From Phytophthora quininea (Eukaryota > Oomycota > Peronosporomycetes > Peronosporales > Peronosporaceae), in contig JAAVTG010000261.1 in NCBI GenBank assembly GCA_011947345.1, positions 144,187-208,186 of the forward strand: a DNA stretch of 64,000 nucleotides, read 5' to 3'. Made by a program: the position numbers and the translations under genes. The notes beneath the pieces are model-generated. The model saw nothing but the letters and a program-made list of their open reading frames with translations, did no database searches and was not told the DNA's origin. Below are positions 24,022-36,800 of this stretch, one piece after another. Every line of letters begins with the position of its first letter. Position 1 is the stretch's first letter.

Positions 24022-26929
24022 AAAGAAATTTAAGTTGATTAACCAGTCGGATAAACCGTTTTTCTAGCTACGATCGAATACTACTTAGTCGCTCTGCTGC
24101 TTAGTTTCGTGGAATCCAAACGTGACTTGCTGGTAGTGTGTTTCGCGGCGCAGGTGGGTCAAAGCCTAACTTCTCCAGAACAGAGGTTACAATTTTGTCG
24201 TCAATCCCAAGCTCCGCTGAATGGTGATTGATGAACAGACAGTGTCGTCGAAAAGAGGACATCACATTTGGACGCTTGATATTTCAGCTGTAGTTTCACG
24301 GAATAGTATGTCGTTTCTCAATCTCCACGTAGCATGGAACGCGATCGCAGTGTGGACTCGCCACAGTAGCAGGACCACCTTTTGGTTCTGCCTCCACTCC
24401 CTATTCAGGTCTCGTGGTTTAGGAAAAATTAGCAATCGCCAATCCGACTCCGTCGCGAAAGCCTTATGCCATGGGGACCACAATGGGGTCCACATTTGCG
24501 TCAGAGCTGGGCACGAGAAGAAACAGTGCTCTACTGTTTCTATCGCAGCACATGATCGTCTCACACACTGTTGAATCGTAGGATTTAACGACTTGAGGAA
24601 GAACAGCCTTGATCCGACAATGAGGTCTCCAAAGAACATTCTCAGCATCACATCGTGGACAACAGGAACAAGAAACTGGCGGAGGGCGTGTATCTGTTGT
24701 AACGTAGTATGGATCTGTCGTTGCGGACAGCCAAGCACTTTCATGGGGTGTGGTTGCACGCATCTATCAGGCCGCAACAATTTGTCCCAGTCTTGAGATT
24801 TTAGATTTGGGAAGAACCGAGATGTTTTTCCGACTGTCAGTCCAGATGTCGGCGGCATTGCACCTCGCGTTGCCACGCTTATTCCACCTGTCTCTGGGTG
24901 TGGCAATACCCGTTCAAACACCTGGGCTAGCTGTCGATAAAGCTGGGTGATATCCGTCAGTGCAACCGTGGACCCCAGAATTGGACGTAGCTCGGTAGAT
25001 ACCCCTGAAAAACACCATGAGGGTTGGCCATCGATGGGAAGTATCTAGAAAGTCTGCTATACACCATTTGCCTTTTGAAGCAAGCTCTTTACAGAGGCTC
25101 CGGAACTTGACAGGTCCTGTACCCAGTGGTGCGCGATGAGCATCTTGTCTGCGCCACACTTGGAAATTTGTCCATGCATTCCACCATATTGGGCTGAATA
25201 ACGAGTTTTGGAGTGTCTTCATTCTAGTGTATCGTAATGAGTACTTGCTTGGCCATTTTACGCGTCTCCAATCTTGCAGTAGTTTACGCCACCATAACGG
25301 GAGCATTGTTGCTTTCCATCCAGGAGGTTCAGGTGGATTTTGTAGCAAAACTCTCCCGACCACGGACGTACAAATTCCCCATATCGGTGTCGTAGTAATT
25401 CTGCTATGGGTCTATACCACACTGTTTCGTCGTATTCATTATGACAAGCGAGGACTTTGACAAATTTTTGAAGGAAGAGAAAACGTTGTCTCCGGATGCG
25501 GGACATAATCTCTGGTACCCCAATTCCATCGCCTTGCCGTGCTTGTATGGCAAATGAAGTGGGAACGATGTTAATACCTCCACGACTAGCTCCAACCCGG
25601 TTGTAGAGTATGAACGTTTTTATGGCGCTTTGCCACCGTTTGATATACCTAGTGGGAATAACAGTCGTCGTCGTAAAGTACCATATCGTCGACAGTACGA
25701 TAGCTTGGACAATTAGTCGCCTTCCCACGAGTGTTCGAGCTCGCCCTTTCTAAAGTTGAAGTCTTGTCATCAGCTTGTGATCTAATTGTTTGGCTAACTC
25801 GGTCGAAGTGTCGAGATTACCAAATGGTAGACCAAGGTACTTGACGGTGTCACCTTTTTCAGCGATCGTAGTGGTTCAAGAATGAGAGGCTTTCGGTGAT
25901 TATTGAGACTCATTATTACGCTCTTGGAGTGGTTGAGTTTAGCTCCTGATCCCGCGCAGTAGCAGTCAACGAGCTGCAGTTCATTTTTGAGAGAAGAAGT
26001 ATCATTGGCGAATAGCACTGTGTCTTCTGCAAAAATGCTACTGGAATCGAGAGCGTGTCGTCAACTCGAACACCAAGCTCTCGTTTCTCTCGAAGCAAAT
26101 TTCCCAGGGGTTCAAGTGTCAGCGCAAAAGAAAAGGTGAAAGGGGGTCACCTTGCTTAACACCTCGGGATGGCTCCAGCGCATCTTGCGCCCAATCATTT
26201 ATCATTAACGAACATTTTGATCCTTTGTATAGTAAGTTGATCCACGAGAGGAACCGCTTTCCAAAACGTTGACGCTCCATTACTTTGAAAAGGTAATTTC
26301 GATTAACGCGGTCATATGCCTTCGCGAAGTCAAGGAAGGCTGCAACTCCTTGCCTGTGTTCACAGGTCACCAAATGTTGGAGGTCGTGTACTAACATGAC
26401 TTGTTGATGAATAGATCTTCCGGGGATAAATCCTTTTGATCCGGGTGCACTAAGGAAGCCATGAACGGCCTCAGCCTATCGGTCAGGACTCGTGATAAAA
26501 TCTTTACTTCAACTGGAATCAACGTTATTGGCCGGAAGTTTCCGGGGTCCGCTCGATCTCCTTTTTGAACAACAATGCAACTGATGAGTATCTTTGATGT
26601 GGTAGCAGCTCGCCTCTCTCAAGTTGATAGCAAAACACGATCCGTAAAATATTCCCAAACAAGTCTGGGTCGATATGATAGAATGCCGAAGTAAACCCAT
26701 CTGGGCCAGGAGCAGAATGGTTTTTCATCGATCGAATTGCTGCAGAGAATTCGTCGCTTGATAAGTCGCTTTCGAGTCCATCTGCAGCTTCAGGGGTTAA
26801 AGTCCTGTCGATCGATTCTAGTAGACGGTGCTGTGCTGGTTCATCTAGTTGGTAATCATTCTTGTTGTATTTTGTGTCTCCGAAAATCTCACCCCAATGT
26901 TTTTGGAAGCCCTGCGTAATTTCAGCAGG
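24022..26929 (-). mobile_element. LINE B, 5'-truncated LINE inserted antisense into LINE A
   Basis: A 2.9-kb relative of LINE A in the opposite direction. It starts inside ORF2 just before RT and runs to its own 3' end at 24022. RT fragments: APGPDGFTSAFYHIDPD, FLDFAKAYDRVNRNYLFK, GVKQGDPLSPF and FANDTSSL in place of FADD (about 26730-25990). The C-terminal zinc-binding region is at about 24560 (CVRRSCAAIETVEHCF). Frames change at about six places. The 17-bp duplication shows it jumped into LINE A after LINE A was in place. Confidence 0.85.
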
Positions 26930-26946
26930 CGATATTTGGAATCAAG
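26930..26946. repeat. Target-site duplication of LINE B, right copy
   Basis: Exact copy of CGATATTTGGAATCAAG. LINE A coding sequence continues from here to 27697. Confidence 0.9.
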
Positions 26947-27767
26947 GTAAGTAGCTGTCTCCCAACAGAACCATCTACGCGATTCTTCCCAAGTTTGCGA
27001 TCGCAAGATTGGAAGGTGATTCTCCAGCAAGTTCCGGAGTTGATGCATCATCCGATGGAAGACCTGGGGTGTCCTCGACAAAGGATTCATGAAACCTTGT
27101 CCAGTGTGATTTCTCTACGTGGATATCTACTGCCTGTAATTCATGATGTTACAGTACGAATGTGCTTTGGAGACCTCACAGTCGGTTCACGACTATACTT
27201 CCTCAGAGAACTAAATCCTACCATCCAAAACTGCGTTCGTCCGGAATGCCAGGAGATCGAAACGGTAGAACACTGTTTTTCACGTGCCCGTCAGTAGAAC
27301 CAATGTGGAGCGAACTATGGAGCCGGTGGTCGAGGTTCTTTGCGTCGATCTAAGCTGGAGGTTGCTACTCTTCCCAAGATTGCAAGACCTTCGTAGGAAC
27401 TGGAGAAGTGAGCACAAAGAACTGATACTTCTATGGAGGATCTACACAGCGATTGTGTTTCATGCAACATGGCGGCTCAGGAACGACATTCATTTCCAGG
27501 AAACGACAGCTGAAGTGCCAAATATTCTCAATCTCCTGAACTCGTTCAAGATGCACCACCAATTCCTCTACCAACACGCACATGAGCTTCATTGCAACCG
27601 CGCTACTGTGGTCCGCGTGCTGCAAAAACTTGGCTTTGATCCGCCAGAAAATAATATCCCGGAACCCATGCACCACATGTGGACGACACGAACGTAACTC
27701 TCACGGATAGATAGCTTATCACCTGAAGACGAGAAATCCGCTAAACAGTTAATCAATTCAATTTCCT

Positions 27768-27787
27768 TCCTGTAAGTTTGTCCGCTG
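27768..27787. repeat. Target-site duplication of LINE A, right copy
   Basis: Exact copy of the 20-bp repeat at 18302-18321. It ends 92 bases before the ATG of the channel gene. Confidence 0.9.
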
Positions 27788-27879
27788 GCCATACAATAAG
27801 ATTAGCCATCGAGCCAACTCACAAACCGTTCCCGATAGGTTTTCCCAGCGCCTCAACCGCCGAAATCAGAACAAAACGA

Positions 27880-30800
27880 ATGCCGTCACAGTCACCAGCA
27901 CCAAAGCGCCCTCCGGTCGCGAAACGCGGTCGTGTTGGGTCAATCCTCAAGAGGCAGGGCGCGACTAGAAAGTTGCACGCAACGGAGGACAAGGCTCGCA
28001 ACCATCACGCGATGCTACAGCGATTTCACCTCCGAAAGACGTCAGACCAGTTCGACTATGGAGGTGCTAAAAGGTCCTTATCGACAAGGCCACTGGCAGA
28101 CTGAAGCCCCGATTTTCCTTTCGCCGAACCATGAGCTCATGGATCGGAGCAAAACACGGCAACAAGCTCTCAGAGCGCTGACATCGATCATCACACCGAG
28201 AAGCTGGACCGCCACAGTTCACGGCGTCTTTGTGCTCGGGGTATACCATTTCCTGCTCATCTATCTGCCGTTCGCCCTAAGCTACTATCCTGGAGGATCT
28301 CGCGTCACGACAATCGTCGCACTTTTTCTCGAGATGTTCTTCCTGGTCGACTTGTTGCTCAACTTGAACACTGCCTACGTGCAGCACGGTGTTTTGGTGA
28401 CGTCGCGGACGAAAATCGCGCGCAAATACCTCCGTGGGTGGTTTCTTTTGACCTGCTCTTAGCTCTTCCCATCCAAGCGCTGCATTGCCTCGTCACCCAC
28501 GAATTGGATCACACCTTTCCGAGTGTCCGGTACGTGCAACTTACACTAATTGTTCTTCGGGTCCTACGGGTTTCTCTTCTTGAGATGAACGTTTTGCTCG
28601 CTCGGGTCGTGCACCTCGGGAAGCACTTCTCGGAATGGGCTCGTTATTCGCGATATTCACACCTTCTGGGCGTGGCGCAGCTCATGTGGCTTGTTTTGTT
28701 GGTTGCCCACTATATGGCTTGCCTGTGGCACACCGTGGAAAATTACGACTTGGTCGAGAAACACACGATGACCATTGGAGAACAGTACATTGCCGACTAC
28801 TACTACGCCGTCAGTCTCATTCAAGGCCAAGGCAATACAACTGGAACATGGAGGGAAAACCTTTTTCCAGTGTCGCCATCATCTTGGGATCCGTCATCCT
28901 TGCCATCGTGTTCGGTAATGTGGCCGTGCTCGTGGACAATTTCAACGCCAACAGCACCAATTACCATCGTAAGATGGAAGCTGTGTTTGCCACGATGGAG
29001 AAAATGGATCTTCCTTTGCAGCTTCGAGAAAGAGTGAACGACTACCATAAACACGTATGGCGTCAGTACGAGGCCTTGGACGGCAATATCAACCAGTTTC
29101 GAGATGAGCTAACGCACACGTTAAAGATCGAGCTTGGCCTGTGCAGACACATGGATTTGATTGTACAGGTTTCGTTTTGGACAGACTGCACGCCAGACTT
29201 TCTCACGCAGATTGTTCTGAGCCTGGGCGTTCGAGTGTACATGCCGAACGACTATGTGGTTCGTCGTCGCGAGATCGGCGACACGATGATGATGATTAAC
29301 CGCGGATGCCTCAAATTATCAAAGCCATATAACAATAGCAAAAATTACGATGAAAATGCAACAAGTAATGTGGCAATTGGACCTGTGCTTGCGTCGCAAC
29401 ACGTTTCTGAAACAATGGACGCACAGAGAGAGGGTGGCCGTGAAGACGACAGCGACGATTTGTACTCTGATGATGACCCACAAGTTGCTTTTGGTGGAGA
29501 CCCGTTTGGTAGCCAGATGGAACGGAGACACAACTCTGAAAATGCTAACTTGAACGACTTCACGGACATACAAAGATTTCGCCGGATTTGTCCACAAAGA
29601 CCCAGCTACCCAACTGGTCACGGTCCAAAGAAGCCTAAAAGATACACGGAGTATTTGTATCCTGGACAAAGTTTTGGAGAGATGAGTCTTCTCATGAACT
29701 ACAAGCGAACTGCGAACATTCGAGCTCTGACGTTTGTAGAGATGTGCGTCCTAGATCGGAAGTCATTTCAGACCATTATATCGCGCTATCCAGAGGACAG
29801 ACGACGCGTGCTTACGAAAATGCTCGAGAGCTGTATCGCAAAAAAATTATTCCGTTACCGTGGGAAAACATCATTGAAGCGATCTCTCAGAAGCGGCGAA
29901 ACACTGGTAGCGAAGATAGCTCGTATGCCAATGTCACTGCAACCATGACTGCTGCAGAGGCGGCGGGGATTTTAGTGGAATCTATTGATGTGAGCATCCC
30001 AGACGATTCGATCAAGTACGGCTTCCAGAGTTTTAGCCAAGAGTTTATCGAGGACGCGTCCTTGGATAAGGCAAACGCGGCGGATTCTACTATCAGTAGC
30101 ACTTTGCAGCATCGGTACAGTGCGCAGTATACGCGTCGGGGCTCGAGTGCTGACAGCAACGAAAAGACCAGTGAATTACCTGAGGCGGGATCCAATAGTT
30201 CGAGTTCCGACAGAACCCTGAACAATTTGCTTATTCTCGTTCAAAGCATGGCGAACAACATGGAACGGCTACAACAAGATGTCAATGAGTTAAAACGCCG
30301 AGATCATTGCCAGTGTTGTCGAGATCAAGAATCGCCACTGCCTTCGGAGTATACCAGTGCAGCATCTCCTCTGTATCTTCCTGTCCATCGCGCAGTTTTA
30401 CCCGATGACACGATTACTAGATTTTCTCCCTTGAAAGACGATCAGCCCGCCCTACATCCCCGAAAGGCGTTCCTTGTCGCCATTCCTCACATTCTATCAC
30501 CAGCTAACGGAGATGGCTTGAGAGAAAGCGAGAAAAAAACATCAAGTCGATATCAAAAGAGCAGAAGTTATGCGCAAGGCAATCCATGCGAAACCGAGGA
30601 AGTTGCAGGATTTGTCATCCCTCCGAAATCAGTGCGCAGTGTTCAGCCATTGACCTTGCCACAAGAACAAGAGTACTCGTCGGCGAAAGATACCGGTAGC
30701 AGTAAAGCGGCTCTAGTCAAACCTTCACAAACGCAAACACTTGCAGATGCCTTGTGGAAACGCACCAATCACAGCGGCGATATGTTGAAGTATTCGGAAG

Positions 30801-31015
30801 AGGAGCGGAATGCGGCAAGACGGAAGCGCCAAATTCGATCTTGTCACAGTTTACCTGCTGATGCTCCAGTCGGAACACAAGCCACTATCAGCCCCAACAT
30901 CACAGTTCTCTGGTTCGCCAGATGTCCGTTCCAACATATCAAGAATAATCCGCTTTGCGTTGACACAGAACGAAAAAATGGACACTTATTGAGGATTTCA
31001 ACATTCGTCGGGTGA
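27880..31015 (+). CDS. Cyclic-nucleotide-binding-domain ion channel A (five frame breaks)
   Basis: About 1,046 residues once five missing bases are counted, all in runs: AAAA near 28072, AAAA near 28153, TTTT near 28447, TTTTT near 28862 and a seven-A run near 29846. Start ATG 27880 (MPSQSPAPKRPPVAKRG) is the first in the open frame. Six membrane segments: S1 around HGVFVLGVYHFLLIY, S2 LFLEMFFLVDLLL, S3 after LRGWF, S4 LIVLRVLRVSLLEM with few charges, S5 LMWLVLLVAHYMACLW, S6 VAIILGSVILAIVFG. The pore loop reads SLIQGQG. A C-linker and cNMP-binding domain follow (VYMPNDYVVRRREIGD, then PGQSFGEMSLLMNY), with an acidic insert of about 110 residues in between. Long polar tail. Family role: cation flux across a membrane, gated by voltage or cyclic nucleotides; ion and ligand are not determinable here. 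LINE A sits just upstream. Confidence 0.8.
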
Positions 31016-32074
31016 AGATAGCTTGAACTGACGATGGTAAACTATTGAATCGATTCATCAAAGCCTTCGTTTTTGGTCGCATGGTGTATTCGATCTGGCT
31101 CGATCGTGATAAGTCTTTCGGTGACCGCTCGTCGTACTCAAAATGTTTTCCCGAGACTCGATCATTTACTTTCCTCACACTTCCAGATGGTTGGGAGTTT
31201 CCAGTTTTGGCTTGATTGTTTGGAGTTCTCCTGGACAAACATTATATTGTCTGGACAGTAAGAATCTGAGGATTTCGGTCACATCTGTCACATTCGGGCA
31301 AAGTTTGTGTTGTCGTAGTATCTTGTTTCACAGTCAAATTGATCGAGGGAAGGTGAAGTTACTCCTAACAAGTATTGACATTTTTAGTAGTCAATTTGCG
31401 ACTTCCTCTCCTCGTCGATCTTTACTTGCACCCGAGCCAGCACTGAGCTACGTTTTCAGGTGTTGGTGGTACTGGAGGAATTTCATTTTTCTGCAGATAG
31501 TTGACGCAAATTTACCCACAATTGCTACCGTTGTATCCGAAGCTTTGGGCCTTGTTGGTGATACATACGAAGCTGGAGGAGGGATCCCCAATGTATAGCA
31601 AAACGAGTCGTAGGGTTTAGATTACGCCTATTCACCACGAAAGCCTTGAGTTTCTAAAGTACTTTCAGATCAGGAAGAGAATCGATTGTCGCCAACGAGA
31701 TCAGGGTCGGCCGCTCCAAGTTGAATAGATTGTCGAATTCAGATAGTTCGATCAGAGATACCAAGAAAAATATCCCAGCTCCGCGTATCCCTTTGTCCAA
31801 GGCAGTAGTACCGCAGTCTGGGTGAGCACAATCGCCCTGCACGCCTACTTTGTTAGAAATAAAACGGATAGTAGATTTCCCCCATAAAATTACAGATGCT
31901 TCGTGTGCTGGCAGCGTCGCAGCTTCTCCGGGAATACTGGGAGGTTCCGATTGATTAAACGGATTTTCTAGAGATATTCTGTTGTTGCGAGTTGAATGAC
32001 TTTTCCGTCACATTTCTCGCGTTCATCCACTCCTCATAGGACTTCGCAGCCAGATCTTCGTCGACAAGAGTCAG
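31016..32074. other. Intergenic, no gene supported
   Basis: 3' flank of channel A. Frames of 60-150 codons exist on both strands without recognisable features. The last ~120 bases are open on the minus strand in continuation of LINE D and are treated with the interrupted ORF below. Confidence 0.45.
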
Positions 32075-33651
32075 GAAGGAAATTGAATTGATTAACTGTT
32101 TAGCGGATTTCTCGTCTTCAGGTGATAAGCTATCTATCCGTGAGAGTTGCGTTCGTGTCGTCCACATGTGGTGCATGGGTTCCGGGATATTATTTTCTGG
32201 CGGATCAAAGCCAAGTTGTTGCAGCACGCCGACCACAGTAGCGCGGTTGAAATGAAGCTCATGTGCGTGTCGGTAGAGGAATTGGTAGTGCATCTTGAAC
32301 GAGTTCAGCAGATTGAGAATATTTGGCACTTCAGCTGTTGTTTCCTGGAAATGAATGTCGTTCCTGAGCCGCCATGTTGCATGAAACACAATCGCTGTGT
32401 AGATCCTCCATAGAAGTATCAGTTCTTTGTGCTCACTTCTCCAGTTCCTACGAAGGTCTTGTAATCTTGGGAAGAGCAGCAACCTCCAGCTTAGATCGAC
32501 GCAAAAGAACCTCGACCACCGGCTCCATAGTTCGCTCCACATTGGTTCTAATGACGGGCACGTGAAAAACAGTGTTCTACCGTTTCGATATCCTGGCATT
32601 CCGGACGAACGCAGTTTTGGATGGTAGGATGTAGTTCTCTGAGGAAGTATAGTCGTGAACCGACTGTGAGGTCTCCAAAGCACATTCGTACTATCGCATC
32701 ATGAATTACAGGCAGTAGATATCCACGTAGAGAAATCACACTGGACAAGGTTTCATGAATCCTTTGTCGAGGACACCCCAGGTCTTCCATCGGATGATGC
32801 ATCAACTCCGGAACTTGCTGGAGAATCACCTTCCAATCTTGCGATCGCAAATTTGGGAAGAATCGCGTAGATGGTTCTGTTGGGAGACAGCTGCTTAGCT
32901 TGATTCCAAATATCGGTGGTGAATTCGTACTTCTTACTTCCTGCCTTCCTCCTTCGTCCGGATACGTTAGTAAGCGATGAAATAATCGGCTCATTTGATG
33001 GTAGAGCACGAAAATGTCATGCGGAAGCACTTTCGTCCCAAGTATTGGATGAATCTCGGAGCAGACGTCCGTGAAAAATGCCGTTGACGACGGCCAGTCT
33101 CGATTGGCACCCAGAAAGTCGGCAAAACATAACTTTTTATGTTTTGCCAGTTCCCGACAGAGCGCTCGAAAGGCATTTGACCCTGACCCCAGGGGCTTCG
33201 CCGGACTTGCTGGGCTTCGCGTATCCAGTACCTGAAATTCAGGCAACTTGCTCCACCAAATTGGGGTGAATAACGCCTTCTGCAGAGTTTTCATTCTGTT
33301 GTAGTGAATCGACTCCGGGGCTGGCCATTTAATTCCGTTCCACTCCCGTAGCAAGTGTCTCCACCACAAAGGTAGCATGCTCGACCTCCAGCCCGCTGGT
33401 TTCGGTGGGTTTTGAAGTAAGAAATCACTCGATCGCGGGCGGGCGAAGTTGCCATAGCGTAATTGGATCATGTAGAGATACTGAGTCAGCCGAGGTAGGC
33501 CTCGACTTGGAAGCCACCACCAAGCCCTCAGTGATCCTGCCCGAGGCTCGAGCGTGGGCTTCGTCTTAGCGAAGCTACGAATTCGACTATTGACGCTTCC
33601 TACGGATGGTCCTCGCAATTTGGCTGAGTCATTACGCACAGCAGCTTCCAT
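31955..33651 (-). pseudogene. Small unknown ORF interrupted by LINE D
   Basis: The minus-strand frame is open on both outer sides of LINE D: an N-terminal part (33651-33478, MEAAVRNDSAKLRGPSVGS) and a C-terminal part (32074-31955, with SYEEWMNARNVTEKSF). Both ends of the LINE carry GAGTCAG, possibly a degraded target duplication. The C-terminal YxxWxxA spacing recalls motifs of oomycete secreted WY-type effectors, but no signal peptide or RXLR motif is visible. It could equally be chance open sequence. Confidence 0.25.
32075..33477 (-). mobile_element. LINE D, 5'-truncated LINE fragment
   Basis: Near-identical at protein level to the C-terminal third of LINE A ORF2 (LYMIQLRYGNFARPRSSDF onward), through the zinc-binding motif to the 3' terminal AT-rich end. 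It reads through the site where LINE B interrupts LINE A, so it serves as the empty-site control. One frame break near 32560 (TTTT run). Similarity starts abruptly at 33477. Confidence 0.8.
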
Positions 33652-33845
33652 CAGGACTCGCTTCAGGTTGGTGGCTGAGTATCAAACGACAAGTAGTCTA
33701 AAGTGATAAAGGCGAAGACAAACCGTCCTAGTGCCAACTCGGCGCGATTTCGCAATGTGCGTACTATTCAGATCCGATCTACTGATAATGCACTGCCCAA
33801 TTATTGAAATCGTAGAACGGCTTCTGGACAACTTTAAAAGCGAAC

Positions 33846-36800
33846 TCAGTCGATCACAGGGTTCGAAGGTGAAAGGGCCCTTGGTCGGAACAGTGCATCA
33901 GCATACCTCGTCGGGGATTCCCGAGCTCCTTTCACTGGAGCTCTTGGTATTTGGAACAGTCGACTTCGAGAAGATGGATTCAGTAACGACGCGTCGTATT
34001 CGCGTGCCAACTCCGCAAGCGACTGCATTGAGCGACTGTGCCTGCGCTGGAAACCCTCTCGATGCGGATGCTGCGCTACCTGTCTTTGGGTAGAATACGA
34101 TGGTATCGGGCTCTGTCGTGGTAATTTTTCTTGGAACAGCTTCGTCGTCGAAGCTGCTTTATGAAGCTGCTGAGGCCGACGTTGCTGTTTGAGTTGGATT
34201 GAAGGTAGATGTGACGCGGAAGTTGTTGCGTGAGTACGAAAGAGTTGGTCGGCGTAGTGAGTCGGTGACACTGGTTGGTCTTGGGAATCTTGAGAGACCG
34301 CCGACGTCAATCCCACCAGGGACCCCATTCGCTGCAGCAGCCTCGGCCGCGCTCCTATTGTGGCAGATATGGGAGTATTCGGCGTATCCGCATCAGGTGC
34401 AGGACGTTTTCGGGTTCCTTGCGGAGCTTCCGATGGTTCGATTGTTGCTCGTTGGGCTTGTAGCAGCTTGAAGCTGCCATGCAATTCTTTCACGACCTGC
34501 AAAATGGCGACTTCATGTTCTTCAACTTGGCGCAGACGTTCTTGCCAGGACAGCATTTGCTTAGTTTGAGGGTCGTCTTGGTGGTGGTCACTAGGCACGC
34601 GTGGAGAATCGCTACACATGGACTTCGACGTGGAGTCGCCAGTAAACTCTGACGAAGCTGTTTGGTGGTGCTGGTTAGAATTGTTCTCGACGATCTCGGG
34701 CTGTTCGCGCTGGTGGCGCCAACGCTCACGCATTTCAATTAACTGCTCCCGAACGTCGCCACCAATGCCGAATTTCAAAGTGGGATCCTTCATCTCGACA
34801 TTGATTGCCAGGTAAACCCGCTCGGCTGCTTGGCGAGGTGTCAGCGATTGCGGAAGCAGCGGAGGGTCCTACCCAATCTCGAGCACGCCTCGGCAATTGC
34901 CGTGGGGCTATACACGTTTCGTACCATCTCGAGCAGTGGGCAGCGATGCTGATTTTCCAAATAGTTTTCCATATACGATGTGAGCATGTTCACGACGACG
35001 CGCTGCCGATCGTTTGGGTACTTCGCGAGGAGACTCTGAAAGCTGTCTCTGGAGAGAACGCACATTTCTACGTGTGTGATCGCCCGCACATTGGTCGCTC
35101 GTGGGTAATTCATGAGCAGCGCAAGATCACCAAACGCTTGACCTCGCGTTATCAAACTGAGTCGTCCTTGCGCGTTCTGTCGACCGCCGTTCCTGTAGTA
35201 CTGGCGCTGAGTAGCGTCCAGTTCATACGCAGACTGTCGGTGGCCGGTATTAATGCCTCCGAAATGCGTGTTCCCAGCGAGTCCACTTAGTACGGTGCCC
35301 GTCACGTTTTCAAATTGATGAGCTTCGCAGCTGAGCTCGCAATAGCCTCGATTCACCATGTAGAACGTATCGTCGATTTCCCCTGTCGCATGATGAAATC
35401 TTCTGGCAAATATACTCGCACGTCGAGACACAGCATCAGCTGCTTCTGGAAATTAGGCGAACACTCCTGCCAGAACGACACGCACATAACGAGTTGCATG
35501 TACTTGAACAGTACAACTTCGAGCTCAAGAGTGTGAGATAGCTCTTTAGAAAACTGGATGATCTCGCCGTCCAGACGCTCGTACTCATGCCATAAGTGTT
35601 CGTAGTACTTGTGGATGCGCTCACGCAGTGGCAAAGGAAGTTGGAGCTTAGCGGTCATTGCAACAACAGCCTCCATTTTGTCGCGGTAGTCAGTCGCACT
35701 TGAATTGAAGTTGGACACGAGCATGGCGACATGGCCGAAGACCAGTGCGAGTACTATAGACCCCAGGAGAGAAGACAACGACGCGAACAGGCTTTGGCTA
35801 GCAGTGTCAGTGGTCAAGCCTTGCCCTTGTAATAACAGCAGCCCCGCGTAAAAATTCGTCGAGTATAACTCACTCCATGTCGACGCGTGTAGCTCTCCCA
35901 GATCGTCGAGCAGCGCCGTCCAGATGCAAGCTATGTAGTGCACAATAACAATAACCCCACGACTACTCCGATGACTCGAAGGAGGAGGGAGTAGCGCGAG
36001 TAGGATAGCCAAGCCCAGAAGCCATGTCGGCTTCCTGACTGGCTCAAGCACGTAAGCCAAACCACTCGTACCGTGCTCACTCCACGTGCTAGCCGCTCAG
36101 CACTTAGTAAGCCCAGCGCCGTATGCAGCCAGGCGCCATTGACTTTTGCAGTGCAGGCGCGGACGATTATCAAAATCGCGAGAACCGCGTCGAATAGGAA
36201 GCTGCTCGTGACGTAACGCCAGGCGATGGCGCGATGAGAGTCCACCACAACTCCGGTCTTCGTCACGAAACTTGTGTGCAGCGTAATAGTCATGTCGAGA
36301 GCTAACAGCATCCCCACGGGTACGTCTAGCCGAAAGACCGCTTTTTCGGTGGGAAATGCAAACCCCAACGGGAACAAGACGAGGTACAACGCTGTCGTCG
36401 CCGCAACCACCAGATAGCGGGCTTGTGAAAAACTTGAAAAGGGTGAAATGGGCGTCGTCAGTCGAGATTTCCAGGCGTAAAATGTGTCTCGTCTTGTTTG
36501 TTCATAGACGAATTCGAAGTCGTCCAAGACCTGGGACTCAGGAGGCGCGTGATCTGGTGGCTGCAAGTCGACCGTCGAGTTTGAACTCGAGCGACGTGGA
36601 GGAGCCACCAAGTCTGTCCAACTGGCAAAAGCGCTGGCGCGTCCATCAACCCCTTGCTGGACGGAATGAGCATTCGCTTGCCGTCTGACTGTTGAGACGG
36701 CGTGCGCTGCAGTTGCCGGATCTGGAACCGGATCACCATTTCTTCGTACGGGGTCTCCTTCTCGACGACCATCGAGGTGATGCTGTCATCACCCGTTGTA

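Larger units (their letters stand above)
19523..27697 (+). pseudogene. LINE A ORF2: endonuclease-reverse transcriptase, split by two insertions
   Basis: ATG 19523 follows the ORF1 stop directly (TAAATG). Endonuclease: ILSWNVRGIKGGG, CVQETRF, then GDFNL and IDYIFLSDD (about 19550-20290), with a break at about 19770 (CCCC run). RT: APGPDGFTSDFF, FKKGDRSEPGNFRPITL, FLDFAKAYDRVNR, GVKQGDPLSPYLF and GFFADDTVLF (about 20960-21670). An in-frame TAA lies before APGPDGF (20951-20953), and there are breaks near 20800 and 21430. After RT the coding region is interrupted by the RNase H LINE (22182-23351), resumes at 23352 (IRRQHFQLLQKFVLA), is interrupted again by LINE B, and ends with a zinc-binding domain (C-V-R-P-E-C...EHCF, about 27233-27285) and stop at 27697. 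Confidence 0.75.
18322..27767 (+). mobile_element. LINE A, full-length non-LTR retrotransposon carrying two nested LINEs
   Basis: Bounded by a 20-bp target-site duplication. Removing the two internal insertions (22182-23351 and 24022-26946, each with one duplicated target site) leaves about 5,351 bp. Contents: ORF1 with a coiled-coil-like acidic protein, then ORF2 with apurinic-type endonuclease, reverse transcriptase (FADD box) and a C-terminal Cys/His zinc-binding domain. The 3' end is AT-rich (...AATCAATTCAATTTCCT) without a long poly(A). Endonuclease-RT layout and target duplications mark it as a LINE that moves by target-primed reverse transcription. Frame breaks and a stop in RT mean the copy as sequenced is not intact. 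Confidence 0.85.

Noticed and set aside
24005..27767. Head-to-head LINEs as a twin-priming inversion
   Set aside because: LINE B has its own complete 3' end and a 17-bp duplication that restores LINE A when removed, so it is an independent insertion.
30939..31238. 99-codon minus-strand frame at the 3' end of channel A
   Set aside because: It overlaps the channel coding sequence and has no motif of its own.
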